A stretch of DNA of 64,000 bases from Rostrohypoxylon terebratum. Its lineage: Eukaryota > Ascomycota > Sordariomycetes > Xylariales > Hypoxylaceae. The stretch covers positions 80,837 to 144,836 of the forward strand of contig MU385935.1 of assembly GCA_022497145.1 (NCBI GenBank), in the 5' to 3' direction. Shown here piece after piece: positions 13,477-25,316 of this stretch. The first letter of the stretch is position 1. Every line of letters starts with the position of its first letter. The notes beneath the pieces are model-generated. The model was not told where the DNA came from and ran no database searches. It saw only the letters and a list, made by a program, of their open reading frames with translations. A program made the position numbers and the translations under genes.

Positions 13477-15620
13477 TCAAAACGCGGTCCGTCCCGTCTT
13501 GATAATATTCAGCACGCCCTCATCCGCGAGCTTCTCCCACATGTTCCAGAGCATGAAGTCGCAGCCTCTCTTGGCGATCACGCTGACGGTCACGGGCACC
13601 ATTTCCTCGACGAAGGTCACGTTACTCGCGTACGGCACTTGGCCGATCGGAATCGTCATGTCGACACACCCGTAAATCGGACACAGGCTCGCGCCGCTTA
13701 TCCCGGCCGTCGGAGGCGTCACTGCTAGGAACGCCGTCGTGTTCGGGTTGCTGTTCAACGACTTCTCGCGGTAGCTCGGTAGCCCACCCGTCCCGATGTC
13801 CCAGAGCATGATGCTTTCGCTACACGATTCGGGCGTCGAGTATAGGATGTTGGACTCGAACCAATCCACGGCTGTGCGCTTGGTCGCGAGGGATTGATTG
13901 TACAAGGTGTCGTTGTAAACGGACTCGTCATAGGATTTCCAGTAGGGCCGTCGCGCTGGGTCAATAGGCGGGAAACGCCCATCATACAAGGAGCTCCAAG
14001 CTGTGAGGAGCGGCTTGCCGACGACTTGGTACTGCGTTATAGTGTCGATAATCTGCGTCGCGTTGTTCAGGGCGCCATACTTGGGAACTTCGTCTGTTGT
14101 GTTACCAACGACTGCCGTTAAATTGAAATCCTCGACCGTCATGCCGAATATTGCCGTCATATTACTAATGAATGCCTGCAATATCTCTTCCGCGGCAGGG
14201 TTCTTGAGAGGTAAGTAATCCGTCAGATACAAGATGCGCTTCGGGAATTTGTAAGAGTCGGGTGTGACAAGAGGACTCAATCCCGTGATCGAGGAATTCT
14301 GGCACAGTTCTGGGATATACCAATTCTTCGCGAAGCGCACCCAATCTTTCACATTCCGCGAGAAAACTCCCGCTGTATCGGTCGCTCCACCCAGAGGCAT
14401 GACACCTTCTAGACTCATCATCCCTTGACTCGGCCTATTCCCGTATGTACCCGAGACCGCAGCCGGCCGCCTCATCGACGATCCCGTGTCCGACCCGATC
14501 GCGAAATCGAGCCAGTCGTACGCAGCCACACTACATCCGCCCCCGGACGAGCTGGCAGAGCAGGTTAACCACCCGTCACCACGCGGGTTGAATGGGTAGT
14601 GCTCGTCCTGCCAATCCCACGGGTCCGCGCCGGATGCGAACTGCGCCAGCTTGTACTTTCCTACCAACACGCCGCCTAAATCCAGGATGCGCTGGACGGA
14701 AGGTGCGGTCGTGTTTGCGGGGCTCGTAATGGAGGCCCATGCTTGGCTACCGCCGGACGTCACGAGACCTTTCATGTCGTACAGGTCTTTGATTGCGACT
14801 CGGGATCCGGCGAGCGGCCTCGTGTCACCCCAACTGTAAATTCGCGACGGTACTGGAATCATCGGGTCCCAGAATCGGGATTGGTGAATTGAGACGGGGT
14901 GGAAGGAGCCGGTGCCATCGTTGGAGTCGTATGTGCCGTAGAGGAAATCTCGGTATGAGTCGCGGTAGAGGCGGTACACCGTGCTGAATGCTATCGAATT
15001 CTCCGAGATTGAGGCGGCGTATGGTCCGGCCGTTAGGTTGGTCGGGGCTGCAATATATGTGACGGGGGGATTGGAAAAGTCTAGTGAGTATTAATTAGAT
15101 GGAAACTCTTGGTGGGCTGAAATGTGAGTTGTCAGGTAAAAAAGGTCCAAAACCTACGACGATTTCCTCCGAAACTAGCATCCAAAAACACATGTTTAGG
15201 CGAGAGCCCGCTTAGATACGCCGACGCACTAGCATCAATGGTTGGGTTGCTGCTGGTACCATTGCTAGCGATGAATACCGCCCCTAGGAAATCCTCGGAG
15301 AAAACGTCATCGCCCTCGAGGTAGCTTGCGATTACATTCTGCAGATAGTCACCTGTCACGACATCGTCCTCTGCGAATATGACCGTCAAGGGCACGGGGG
15401 AATTCTGTTGGCTCGCGATAGCAGAGTAATCGCCATTCAGAACCGCCTTAGGGTACGCAATGTTCGCGAGATATGTTTGGTTGCCAAGCTCGAACGCGAC
15501 GCTACCATATTGCGTCGTTTGCAGATGTTTCCAAGACCCGCGTTTGCCGGGCGCCGCCAAAACCAAGCACACGCAGTGCCAGAACGCCACGCTTTGAGAT
15601 GCAGAGTTCCGAAACCCCAT
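13477..15620 (-). CDS. secreted amidase-signature family hydrolase
   Basis: Predicted to hydrolyse amide bonds outside the cell or in the secretory pathway; the substrate is unknown. Exons 15158-15620 and 13477-15080 (complement) give 688 residues; the 77-bp intron has donor GTAGGT, and joining restores ...GGNRHFSNPPVTY. The chosen start gives an N-terminus with a hydrophobic signal-like stretch (SVAFWHCVCLVLAAPG). An N-terminal domain of about 150-180 residues precedes the amidase domain, as I recall for a set of fungal amidases. Amidase-signature residues are all present: Lys at about 252 in VAIKDLYD, the cis-Ser at about 333 in ASSSGGG, and the nucleophile Ser at about 356 in GSDTGSSMRRP. 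Asn-x-Ser/Thr sites fit secretion. The gene stands alone, with 1.4-2.7 kb of empty DNA on each side. The frame is also open upstream of 15620 but without an ATG. Catalytic activity is likely from the intact triad; substrate and physiological role cannot be read from sequence. Confidence 0.9.
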
Positions 15621-16994
15621 CTTCGACTCTGAGAAAGCGTATCGTCGAGGATAGAGGTAAACCTCCAATTCCGACTAAATTGGCCATGGTGAACGCTCTA
15701 GTCGTATTTATATCCTTCTCATTTTCCCGCTCGACAAGGATTCATCTCTTCATCGCGTTGGACGGGAAGGATTGTGATTCTGCTTATCTTCGCATAGCTC
15801 CATAGTGGCCCACTGCAGCTATATGCCGCCGAAGCTGCAGAGCCCGCGCCTTATCGTCGACGCCCCTATCCGGCCCCTCGTAGAGCCGAGCTGGCCGTCG
15901 CAGTGCAACTAGCCAGGCACCCTTGATTATGCGGGAGACGCAGAATTCTGATAGGGATCGGCATGTTTTCCAGTCTCCCTGTTGGTTGTTGTTTTGGTGA
16001 TGACAACTTGGCATTGGAGCCTGCACGAAGAAAAAGCAAAGCTCTTATCGAAGCTGCTTACTTAACTCGTTACCCCTCATGTGTTGGTCATGAAGGCGTT
16101 TTTCGCATGAAAAAGGACCCGCTATGAGAATTATAGATTATATAAGATGAAGCTGTCCTACCCCCGCTATTCAAACCCTGGTAAGTGAGGTCATATTGCA
16201 TCCTCATGAACACATCTGTTTTGAATATTGGATGATCAACACCGACATCTCACTCGGGACTTTTCGCATTCCAACCACATGAAGTTACATGGGTTGAGAT
16301 ATTTCATCACAAAAGTAACACGTCATATTAAATTTCAGAACTGAGGTTTCGAGGATGTGTTACTCGCAAGGCCTCGCGAGTATAATGTTTGATGGAATGA
16401 TCGTCTTTAAGCTATCCGACGGGAGCGCCGAATCCTGATTTATACTTCTCGGCATCCTGGCACTGTAAGCATCTAAACGAGGTAGCAATACGAAAAAAAC
16501 AATGTCTTACTCATAACTTGCCTCAATTCCCACAATTAGGTTGATGGCCTATACTCGACTTGGGAGGAGGGCCGATATATCGTGAAAAAAGATGACAATC
16601 GAGACCTGCATTGTGGGCAGCCTTGAGGGCTTCTCCGGCTGCTTTCGGCTGTTCTAGAAGTGGTAGAAAATCATCGACCTGTCAAGCTACCTGAATAGTA
16701 AGGGCTGTGACGATCAGAACAAGCTGAGTCCCAATAGGATCCTGGAATTAGGACGGGCATAGGAATATGGGATTCCCCACGAATGGGACGGGCGTAGCAA
16801 ATACAAATTGGCATCCTTCGTAACATGGGATTTTTGGAAATGCCATCATAGGAGTATTTACCTGTTTCGCTTGTGTGAACCAACCGCATCGCGTCCCCAT
16901 GAAATGGTCGTACACCACTCTCTTTAAGTGAACATGGCCCCTCTACCTCTCGTCCTCATTCCTCTACCCCCTTTGCCTTCTGGATAATCGGACC
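15621..16994. other. divergent intergenic region
   Basis: Lies between the divergently transcribed amidase (-) and F-box-like gene (+) and presumably contains both promoters. Only short frames without motifs are present. The leader just before 16995 is pyrimidine-rich (CCTCTACCTCTCGTCC-like), as is common before fungal start codons. Confidence 0.55.
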
Positions 16995-18461
16995 ATGGCC
17001 GTGGTACCATCTCTAGACTCGTTGCCATACGAGGTACGCCAGGACATTTACTCTCTCATCGTACGGCAGACTGACTCAGACGCCCGAGACAGCGGCTCAC
17101 TACCGACATTCGCGCGGTATGCTACTGTCTCCAGAAGATGGCAGGAGGAATTTGTGGAACCCCTCATATTCAAAGAGCTTCGTGTAACTACGGAGCGCCT
17201 CAAGGACTTTAACGATATCGTTACATCCCCACGACGTAGGGCTCTGGTACAGACAATCCACTTTCATGTTTCTCTTGATCGCTACGAACAGTACCTGGAC
17301 AGCGAGGCCGAAACGCCGTCAGAGAGACGACGGAGTGCCGAGATCCTGACATCGGCTCTTAAGGGGTTATTTCGGGCCATGATACTCTGGCGGAAGAGCG
17401 AGACCTCGCCTCGCGGATTGGATCTCCATCTCATCGTCGATTCGCCTAGTGATTCCTCGACGCTCGTCGGCAAGAAAGGGGGGCTTCTGGTGACCGTGCG
17501 CGCTCTGACTTCATACCTAAAACTCGATACCGAGACTCTGTCGCTGCCTTACTTGGACGTGTTTAGCGGCTTCCGATGTACTGGAAGGCATCTGCAGCCT
17601 ACGTCGGCCTTGGCTATCACTTCCCGACTTCGGACGTTGGAGTATCTCGATCTCGAGCTCAACCACGACTCCACCCGCAGCAGAGATATCGAACAAAGAA
17701 ACAGTTAGTAATTTTATCTATCTATTAATCGTTTTTCTTTCTCTCTTTATCTCATATAATCATAATTTCGGATACGGTAGGTTGTCTACCTGATTTTAGG
17801 ACATATCCTCAGGACATCAGTCTGACCTCCCCAAAACAAATCAGATTTCGCCCTAGGGCTCGAGGAACACGCCGAAACCGTTAGGGCTCTGAACCTGCAC
17901 CGCCCCAGCCCGATGCTGACGACGGCCCCTTCTCCGCAGAAACAGCCGTGGTCGGAGTTCTTCGTCAAGATGCGGGCGTTCAGCCAGCAGTGCGAATCCT
18001 TCGAGTTCGACGACTGCATCGATGCCATGCAATTCTTTGCACCTTTCCTCAAGGGCCCCACGGCGGAAAGGACTCTTAGGGGCCAAGAGGCGCCGATGTG
18101 GATGCGGCTGAAGAGAATAAGTGTGCGCAACTCGTACATGGTGAAAGCGCCGTATCTGCGCGTCGCTACTAGGGCCGAGGCGCTGGCGTCCATCCATAAG
18201 GTTTTGGTTGCCATTGGTCGCGCCACATCGCGCATGTCAGAGCTTTCGTTTGCTCGCGTGTCTCAATATGTCCTTACGGATGGGCAGTTGGAGTGGTTCG
18301 TGCTCGTATATGAGCGCCATGAGGGAAAGGTCGATCTGCAGTTCAAGGGTTTCGTACCCAGTAAGCCTATCCTTGGGTCCTGGAGACATTCCACCACTAG
18401 TAAGGGCCTGGAACTTGATGTTCGCCACGAGCAGGATGATTCTAATGCGCCGGAGCTTTAA
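16995..18461 (+). CDS. F-box-like protein of a fungal expanded family
   Basis: Two exons are proposed: 16995-17703 and 17857-18461, giving 437 residues. The N-terminus (SLDSLPYEVRQDIYSLI, then FARYATVSRRWQEEF and PLIFKELRV) has the Leu-Pro...Ile...Val-Ser-Arg-x-Trp layout of an F-box, followed by RRRALVQTIHFHVSLDRYE, as in fungal F-box proteins that I believe carry a DUF6546-like C-terminal half. An F-box would link a target to an SCF ubiquitin ligase through Skp1; this is family inference. The second exon (to ...DDSNAPEL) keeps the pattern of Phe/Trp and basic residues seen in such proteins. The intron (153 bp, GTTAGT...CCCTAG) is long for this locus and lacks an obvious branch point, so its exact edges are less certain; the split codon AGG keeps the frame. 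The gene ends 150 bp from the converging HET gene. Confidence 0.72.
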
Positions 18462-18611
18462 CAATTTCACTTTGCTGTATAGGGAGATATCATGTAGAGT
18501 TTAGGTCTGAGGTAGGTAGAGCATCGGTTGACATTTCACTAAAGGGGAACGTACGGCCGTGGTACACATACAGGCGGTCTTTAGAAAGATAGAGTAACCT
18601 TCTTTTCGCTC

Positions 18612-20781
18612 CTATTCTATTTCAATGGTTTCTTGTGTAAAGCCTTCGAATAGATTCGCGTAATCCTCAATTGAAGAGCCTTCAGTATCTTCTGTCTTTC
18701 GACGTGTTGATCCCACATTAATGTGGAACAGACCTAGACGTTTGAATCGTGTAAGAGAATGGCGTGATTCGTTCGGTACTGGGTGAAGGATAAGTCCAAC
18801 AGGTCCACGCTTTTTCCTCCCAGTACGATTACCAATCTCAAACAACGAGACTTCAATCGGATTTGATGATCCAGTGCCTTCTTCGACGCTGTTCGTGTCT
18901 GGGTGTACAGTAATGTACTTCACCGTAGTCTCCTCAGGAGAGCTATCAGTCTGTGAACTTTGCCTCCGTAATTTTAATAGATCTTTCGCCGTACCCCTAT
19001 ACCAGACAGCTCTCCTAAATCGGCCCTTCATGGTCAGGATTCCTTGTAAGACAGATCCAAATTTCGCGTACGCGTTGACTAACTTTATATCGGCGTTGAG
19101 AAGGGTCGCTCGGCAATCTTGCTCGCAGGCTCGAGCAAGTACGAATCTAACTGGTCCATTTATGCCAGTCCAGGACCATGAAGGGCCTTGGTAATCAGTC
19201 GGGCGCGGAAGGAGCTCGTGCTCATCCAGGGTCACATGCCAACACAGATAACTCGGCAGAGTCGATCGCCACAAGCCCGCTAGATAATCACTCTTCATGT
19301 AAGGTGCGAACACCTGGGCAATACCCGAAACCGCTAGAGGTCGATCCGTGGGAACCGAAAGTTTGCGTGGTGTGTAGTCGTGCAAGATCACCTCCCATCT
19401 GCTGGTTACCCAATCGGCGATCCATTCCGGGCTCGACCTGGCTGAGGTCATGTCTTCTATATCCTGTTGGAGTTCGCGATAGATGAATAATACGTGAGAA
19501 GGGTCATCAGCGGATTCTTCGCGTTTCCATCCATCGCAATAGCCGTTCTTATTCCCAGAGCTTGCGCAGATCCAGCGCATTTGGGTTCTACCAAATTCTA
19601 ATGACCTATTAGATAGGTAACGTTCTTGGAGTGTCCATGAACGGCTGATAATGGGTTCGGGTTCTAGACGATCCTCAATGTAGCTTAAATATGCCGATCC
19701 TAACGTGCCGTTTTCATCTGGACAGCGGAATGGAAGCTTCACAGCAAGTCGCGTGGTCTTGGCGAAATCGATCTCACCAAGAAATCCACTAGATGCTCTG
19801 TCAGATTTCGCAGCGACAATCGTGACACATGCCTGGTTGTAAATCCGAGGCATATCGGCGATCTGTTCGATCTTGTCGTTGTCATCATCTTGGATGATGC
19901 ATAGAGCATCGACCCAGAGATATTTGAGACCGAGTCCTACTGTTACCTTAATCGCATCTTGTATAGACCGAGCGAGCTTGTCGTATGAGAGACGCAAGTC
20001 TCCCGATTCCATCCGTGATTTGGTGGTCTTGCAATCCTGGTCGCCTCCCCAGCAGTAACTGAGAGCTACAAATGGCTCCACTTTATCATATGTGTGTTCA
20101 ATAAACACATCGAATCCGCCTGAAGTTTTGTTCTCATCTACACGGAGAACACGCGAAGGCATAGAAGTCTGCTCTGTCCGGCAATTTGGGTGCGTATTCA
20201 GGCAATCCTCCATCCAACGTCGGGCTAGCGTCATATTCTCATCGGAGTCTGGTCGACGAGCAATAGGACGAGTCAAAATAAACGCGCTTGCCGGGTCATC
20301 TAGTAATTTTCATTTAGTCTCCACAACTGAATGGTTATGAACTTCGTGCCTAGGATACTGGATGCCACAAACCTCGGGTGGTAAGAACATCCAAGTAAAT
20401 CTGACATACGACTCGACATTTCCCAAAACCAGAAGTGACTGGTAAGTCAGACTCCCACAAACCTATGAATAGCAGCTCGTCGACTGGATAGCGGTCAGCT
20501 AGCGACATGCTATAGCTATCGGCGCAGACAGCTATCTGACTAGCCGAGGCTTTCGCGAGTCTCCTGTACCTGTCACCATAATATTCTTCCCAATTGTAAT
20601 CAAGCCATACGCATAGCTGGCAATTATCAGAAGCGCCTTTAAGCACTTCCTCTAAAGTCGTCCCAAAGAAAAATATCGATTCTTCGCTCCTTTCGGGGTC
20701 ATTGGGAGGCCTCCTGTTCTCAAGGTCTATTACAAATTTCTGACAGTGTTCGCATGAATGGTAAGATGTTAAGTCGGACAT
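18612..20781 (-). CDS. HET-domain (heterokaryon incompatibility) protein
   Basis: Probable non-self recognition protein of the HET family, members of which can trigger growth arrest or cell death when incompatible hyphae fuse; for most members no partner is known. Exons 20373-20781 and 18612-20299 (complement) give 698 residues. The 73-bp intron (GTTTGT...TTACTAG) restores TTRDDPASAF. Seen: an N-terminal Cys region (CEHCQKF, later CQLCVWLDYNW), then the HET domain from about residue 210: FVALSYCWGG, then YLWVDALCIIQDD followed by PRIYNQACVTIVAA, and SRSWTLQERYLSNRSLEFG. These are the blocks shared by nearly all HET proteins. The C-terminal 300 residues include PSWSWTGI, common in the family, and end without NACHT, WD40 or ankyrin repeats. 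The frame is intact, with no internal stops that would suggest inactivation by repeat-induced point mutation. Confidence 0.93.
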
Positions 20782-21521
20782 TTTTATACCTGAGTCCTGA
20801 GGAGCGTAGGAGTATCTGAATATTCTTTGAAATATTTCTATTGTGGATTTGCTGAAAATGAAAGATCCTGCGAGGACTCACCCGCCGCAGCTTAGAGGCT
20901 GTGTTGACTCTTGAGTGCCTAGGCCCTAGGCCCTACATGCTGTACGTAATCAGGACGGAGCTTAACGTAGTGCTGTTGGGCTGCACGTGGATCTATCCCC
21001 TGTCGCACATAAAGGGCAACTTATATAAGTCTCTGTGGGAGAAGTATGTTGACTGTGTAACCTAGGGGATAGTTTGCAGACTGTGCAGCACAGTAACATC
21101 TTTCTTAATCGAATAATTATGTCAGCATCTCGAGCTGACTTAAGACTTAAGTTCTGAGTCATACAACCAGCGCCCCCTTTGGTAGGTAATCACTAGTAAC
21201 CACATATTCCTGCTTTAGAGAATACTCGTTTTATATATAATCCTTAAGAAGATAACATGTCATCGGGATCATCACATACGGACAAGAGAATGATTTGGTT
21301 AATTGTAGAGTGGTGATAAATGTCAATTAGGTAGCGGGTATGAAAGCCGATGTTGTACCGCCTTCCTCTAAGTGCCGTGGCACCCAATGATTACCTAACA
21401 TAGATGCCAATGACTTGTGATGCCATGATCCGAAAGGTATCTCCATGATCCACGATCTCACGATCTCATGATCACCCACAGAATCTATCCTATAGGTTGA
21501 TCTCCGGTTATGTCAAGTCGT
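20782..21521. other. intergenic with CCTAGGCCCTAGG word and GATC-rich repeats
   Basis: No gene is seen. A direct repeat of CTAGGCC lies at 20918-20935, and a cluster of ATGATC/CGATCTC words at 21415-21476. Both look like simple intergenic repeats. Confidence 0.5.
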
Positions 21522-21857
21522 CTAGTCTTCCTCGCTGCTTGAAGTGCTTGAAGACTCCTCGGCTTCCAGTCGAGCTTCCTCCTCCCGAGCTTCCTGCTCT
21601 CGCAGCTCCTCCTCTTCCTCCTGTAGACGCACCATCTTAAGAGCTTCTGCCATGGAATAAAGGCTGTCGATCTTCTTAAGCATATCGATTACCAATTGCC
21701 TGTCAAAATTGATGGTATCCTCCATCCGGTAGTATGCGATGAGATCGTCGGTGCAGGTATCAAGGCGCTCCTTGTAATATACAATTTCCATGCGACCGTA
21801 CCAGTGGAGGTCGTAGACTTCGCCCTCAACGCTGAGAAACTCGGCGAAGACACCCAT
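21522..21857 (-). CDS. small acidic protein with charged C-terminal helix
   Basis: An uninterrupted 111-codon frame from an ATG. It is not recognised. The first 75 residues look like a folded segment (GVFAEFLSVEGEVYDLHWYG, then YYKERLDTCTDDLIAYYRME), followed by a strongly charged predicted helix of Glu, Arg and Leu from about residue 77, ending in a Ser/Glu/Asp tail (SSSTSSSEED). The last part is low complexity, but the first 75 residues are not, which supports real coding. The sequence immediately before the ATG is also open (LTGA) behind an AG, so this may be the last exon of a slightly longer gene. Function unknown. Confidence 0.5.
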   Translation of the reverse strand: MGVFAEFLSVEGEVYDLHWYGRMEIVYYKERLDTCTDDLIAYYRMEDTINFDRQLVIDMLKKIDSLYSMAEALKMVRLQEEEEELREQEAREEEARLEAEESSSTSSSEED

Positions 21858-23907
21858 TGCCCCGGTAAGCTTGGTGAGACGTGTCTGCTATGTTCGCTAA
21901 GATGCTATAACCTATCATAATATAAGCACAATTCTAGTAGAATTATATTTATGATTACTTACGTTTCTCTCGTCTCGGTGACAGCTTCGTACTCGGTAAG
22001 AAACTATTAGTGGTAGGCAAAGGTTTTTGTATTGACTTTTTGTGTTGGGTTGGGTTAAAGATATTTGTTTCCTGGAAGGATAGGGAAAATATTTAAATAG
22101 TTAAAGTCAATGTTTTTTTGCCAGGTAAATCAAAGAGACAGTGCACGCATGGACTGTCTGAACTTCAATCTAGGAAACTATGCACTGGTTGGTCATGTAA
22201 TAGTTCTTTCCTGCGTGTGCTGGCGGCTGGTATAACAGAACTGATACTTCAAGAGCACGCGGTCTGTAATTACTCAGTTCCTACCTAAATCGTTTAATCA
22301 GCTACTTACCGGGTAACTACTATGCGGAATATTGATATTAAAGTATCGAAAATTTTTAAATTACGGGACTAGCTAATTTTCTATACAGTACAAGTTAGCA
22401 CATCGATCTTGTTACTGGATCGATCATACCCACGTTTGAAGCTAAAAAAATTCATTTCAAACTCATCTAAAGAAGCTACCACAGACAAACAATTTTGATA
22501 TCTGTCAGCGGGCTTTGAAATTTGTGTGTATAGTAGGCGTTGACTAAGCACGCGTGGTCCTGGCTTGAAAGGGTTGTGAATCGAACCCCTTTACGTATAC
22601 GACTTGATAGTATGCAATGATATTTGCGTATAGTTGAATGAATGGTCCGTCTATTTAGGTAGGCCGCCACGATTAAGATATCGTGAATTCCGTCATACTG
22701 CCTATATTTGAACGTCGAAGCTGTATCCTGTCACAAAATTCTATGATAGGAGGTTTTGTGAAGTTCCTATTCAAAAACTAGGGTTTGGGGAGTCACACCT
22801 AATCATGGTTCTTCCAATCTTATAAGATCTTTCGAATCTCTTGATTTACCAGGTAGATTTTGACTATACATGTTCAAGGAACATCCTCAGTGTCGACAAG
22901 AATCATGGGTGGCCATTCGTAGTTGTCCTCCCAACCCGCAGATTGCTGCCGTCATGCTATTACAGGTAGGTAACTGGACGAGATAATTGAACGATACGTG
23001 ATGTGACAAGTGCCTATTTGGTTTGAATCAGTAACAGTGCTCCGCTCTAGGTAACTTGTAAGTGAGTCTATTTGAATAAAAGCGTGTACTTGCGGGATGG
23101 TCACAGTAATCTAGGTACCAGCTAAGGAGATATGAGGATATAAGGACCGGGAATATCACCATATTTCCGTATCTGCTAGGTATCTGTTCACAATAGATCC
23201 TATCGGCTCTTCGCCTTTTCATCTGAACCCGATTGGTCTACCAAGTAGGTATCTGCACTGCTGAAACTTGGATATGAATGGAGTTTAGGAACGAAGTCAT
23301 ATCTAGGTGCTTTATATAATCTGTCTGTACCTAGGACCTAGGTACCGACATCAGACGTGGTGATGTGAGACTTGAATATAGCGTCATAGTTCGGTCCGCC
23401 GTAAACGCCGAAATCAATTCTAGGGTCTTGCGACATACAGCATAGTCTTGTTTGCTTTTGCCGAAATGGAGGATCTTAGCCGGGGTATTATTCCACCCGA
23501 AGTCGTCGGCCTTAGGGGGAGTTAGACGTATGTAAGCATTACCCGTTTATTTGCTAACGTGGTAATCGTCGGGAACTTGGGAGACAAACATCAATAATTT
23601 TCCCCAATTAGCGAATGATCAAAGCCTCTGTACCTTGGAGTGGATAACAAGATGATGAGATGAAGATGAAAAGGATGTGGTGGTTTGGATATAACTAAAC
23701 TAGGTACCTGGTACCTAGTAATCAGTGTTAACGCCGAAAACCTTGGTGGCTTTTGTAGGGTGGAGTGAACTAGATGTTCTAGTGACGTTGTTATGCACCT
23801 AAAATCTAGATTGTCACTGTTAGAACCTAGAACCCCGCGATGCTGCCATATCCAGTCAGTCACATCATCTTCGGGTGAATATATCTCAAGAGCCTAGACA
23901 CGGGAGG
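21858..23907. other. intergenic, AT-rich, no gene seen
   Basis: The open frames (up to 90 codons) show no motif or consistent splicing. Near 23310-23345 there are CTAGG/GGTACC words (ACCTAGGACCTAGGTACC), and similar words near 23700-23720, like those in other intergenic blocks of this window. Confidence 0.55.
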
Positions 23908-23915
23908 TATAAATA
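23908..23915 (+). promoter_or_regulatory. TATA-box candidate of the reductase gene
   Basis: TATAAATA stands 158 bases before the start codon of the reductase at 24066, with a CA/CT-rich leader between them (ending in CACGCACACA just before the ATG). The distance suits a fungal TATA promoter; transcription start is not shown. Confidence 0.5.
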
Positions 23916-24065
23916 AGTTCCTTCTTGGCTCGATCTCCAAGGCTCGATGATTCTCATATAAACTCATCACATAGCCTTAAATCGCCGATACCAATTCCCC
24001 CAAACCATTCCAATTCAATCTCATTATCTGACTACAAACCATCTTTTAAGATTCACACGCACACA

Positions 24066-25316
24066 ATGCCGAAGGTTCTACTTACTGGTGGGTCAGGCTT
24101 CATTGCCGGTAAGTCTCAGCTCGCGGGGCAACCCTCGCCCACCATCCTCAACCCCCCACTAACACGAACACAACCAACCACCTAGCCCACGTCCTCGACA
24201 TCCTCCTCAAGAAGGGGTACGAAGTAGTAACCACCGTGCGATCGGAAGCGAAAGCCTTTCAAATCCGAGCCAAGTACCCGGGCGCAAAGCTCTCGGTCTC
24301 CATTGTCCCGGACATCGCGGCGCCGAACGCCTTCGACTCTGTGATCGCGAGCGCCCCGGACCTAGACTACGTGCAGCACACCGCGTCGCCCTTCCACTTC
24401 AACTGGAAGGACGCGCGCACCGAGCTCCTGGACCCAGCCATCGAGGGCACCAACTCGGTGCTCCGCGCCATCAAGAAGCACGCGCCTGGCGTAAAGCGCG
24501 TTGTCCTCACGAGCTCCTTCGCAGCCATCATCTCCGAAGCCGACCTGACGAACCCGAACAAGACCTTTTCCGAAGCCGACTGGAACCCCAGCACGTACGA
24601 GGATGGGTTGAAGGGACCGCCGCCGACATCCTACCGTGTCTCGAAGACATACGCGGAGAAGACCGCTTGGGATTTCGTAGCGAACGAAAAGCCCAGCTTC
24701 GACCTCGCTACGATCTGCCCGCCAAGTACGCCGCAGCCCCTCCACCCTTCTACCCCTCCATTAATTCATTCCCCTCTCCCCACCCCCTAACCCCCTAACC
24801 CCCTAACCCCCTAACCCCCCTAAAACCACAAAACCCACCGCTTAAATCCTAACCGCTAACCCCCACCATCTAGTGGTCTTCGGCCCCATAGCGCACCACC
24901 TCGCCTCGCTCTCCGGCATCAACACCTCCAACGCGCGCATCGCAGACCTGATCCAAGGAAAATGGCGTGACACGATCCCTGCCGCGGGCGTGTACCTCTG
25001 GGTCGACGTGCGCGACGTAGCGAGCGCCCACGTGTCCGCCATGGAGCTTCCCGACGCAGGCGGCAAGCGTTTCTTCACCACCGCGGGCTACTACGACAAC
25101 GTGAAGGTCGCCGCCGCCGTGCGCGCCGCCTACCCCGAGCTCGCCGACAAGCTGCCCACGGACGCCACCCCCGTAGCCCCGGGTGGTGCGTTCCCCGCCG
25201 AGGGCACGTACAAGTACGACAACACGCGCGCGACGGAGGTGTTAGGCATTGATTGGATTCCGCTGGAGAAGAGTATTGCGGATACCGTCAAGACGCTGTT
25301 GACGATTCCTGCTTAA
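24066..25316 (+). CDS. NAD(P)-dependent reductase, extended SDR (dihydroflavonol reductase/GRE2-like)
   Basis: Predicted cytosolic oxidoreductase that reduces a carbonyl using NAD(P)H; the substrate is unknown. Exons 24066-24108, 24186-24725 and 24874-25316 give 341 residues, the usual family length. Joining exon 1 to exon 2 completes the nucleotide-binding loop TGGSGFIAAH at residues 7-16; exon 2 to 3 restores CPPMVFGPI, with Met split across the intron. Seen: LTSS at about 122-125 (catalytic Ser region) and the Tyr164-x3-Lys168 pair in SYRVSK. This layout matches the DFR-like/GRE2-like fungal ketoreductases. Intron 1 is 77 bp; intron 2 is 148 bp and holds an eight-base CCCCCTAA tandem repeat (separate entry). 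It converges on the UFD2 gene 445 bp downstream. No biosynthetic partner genes are nearby, so a role in secondary metabolism is not supported here. Confidence 0.93.
24783..24832 (+). repeat. (CCCCCTAA)n telomere-like tandem repeat inside an intron
   Basis: Four units of CCCCCTAA, then a variant with one more C, lie within intron 2 of the reductase gene. The opposite strand reads TTAGGGGG, one or two G longer than the common fungal telomere unit TTAGGG. Each unit also contains CTAAC, a usable branch-point word, but the array ends about 40 bases before the acceptor at 24873 and a separate GCTAAC lies closer to it (24855-24860). Confidence 0.85.

Noticed and set aside
22540..22640. tRNA B-box-like GTTCGATTC on the minus strand
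   Set aside because: The flanking bases form a six-pair stem with a 13-base loop, not a T-arm, and no A-box or acceptor stem fits.
13477..25316. Possible secondary-metabolite cluster (amidase, reductase)
   Set aside because: No backbone synthase, transporter, P450 or cluster regulator is present, and the two genes are 9 kb apart with unrelated genes between.
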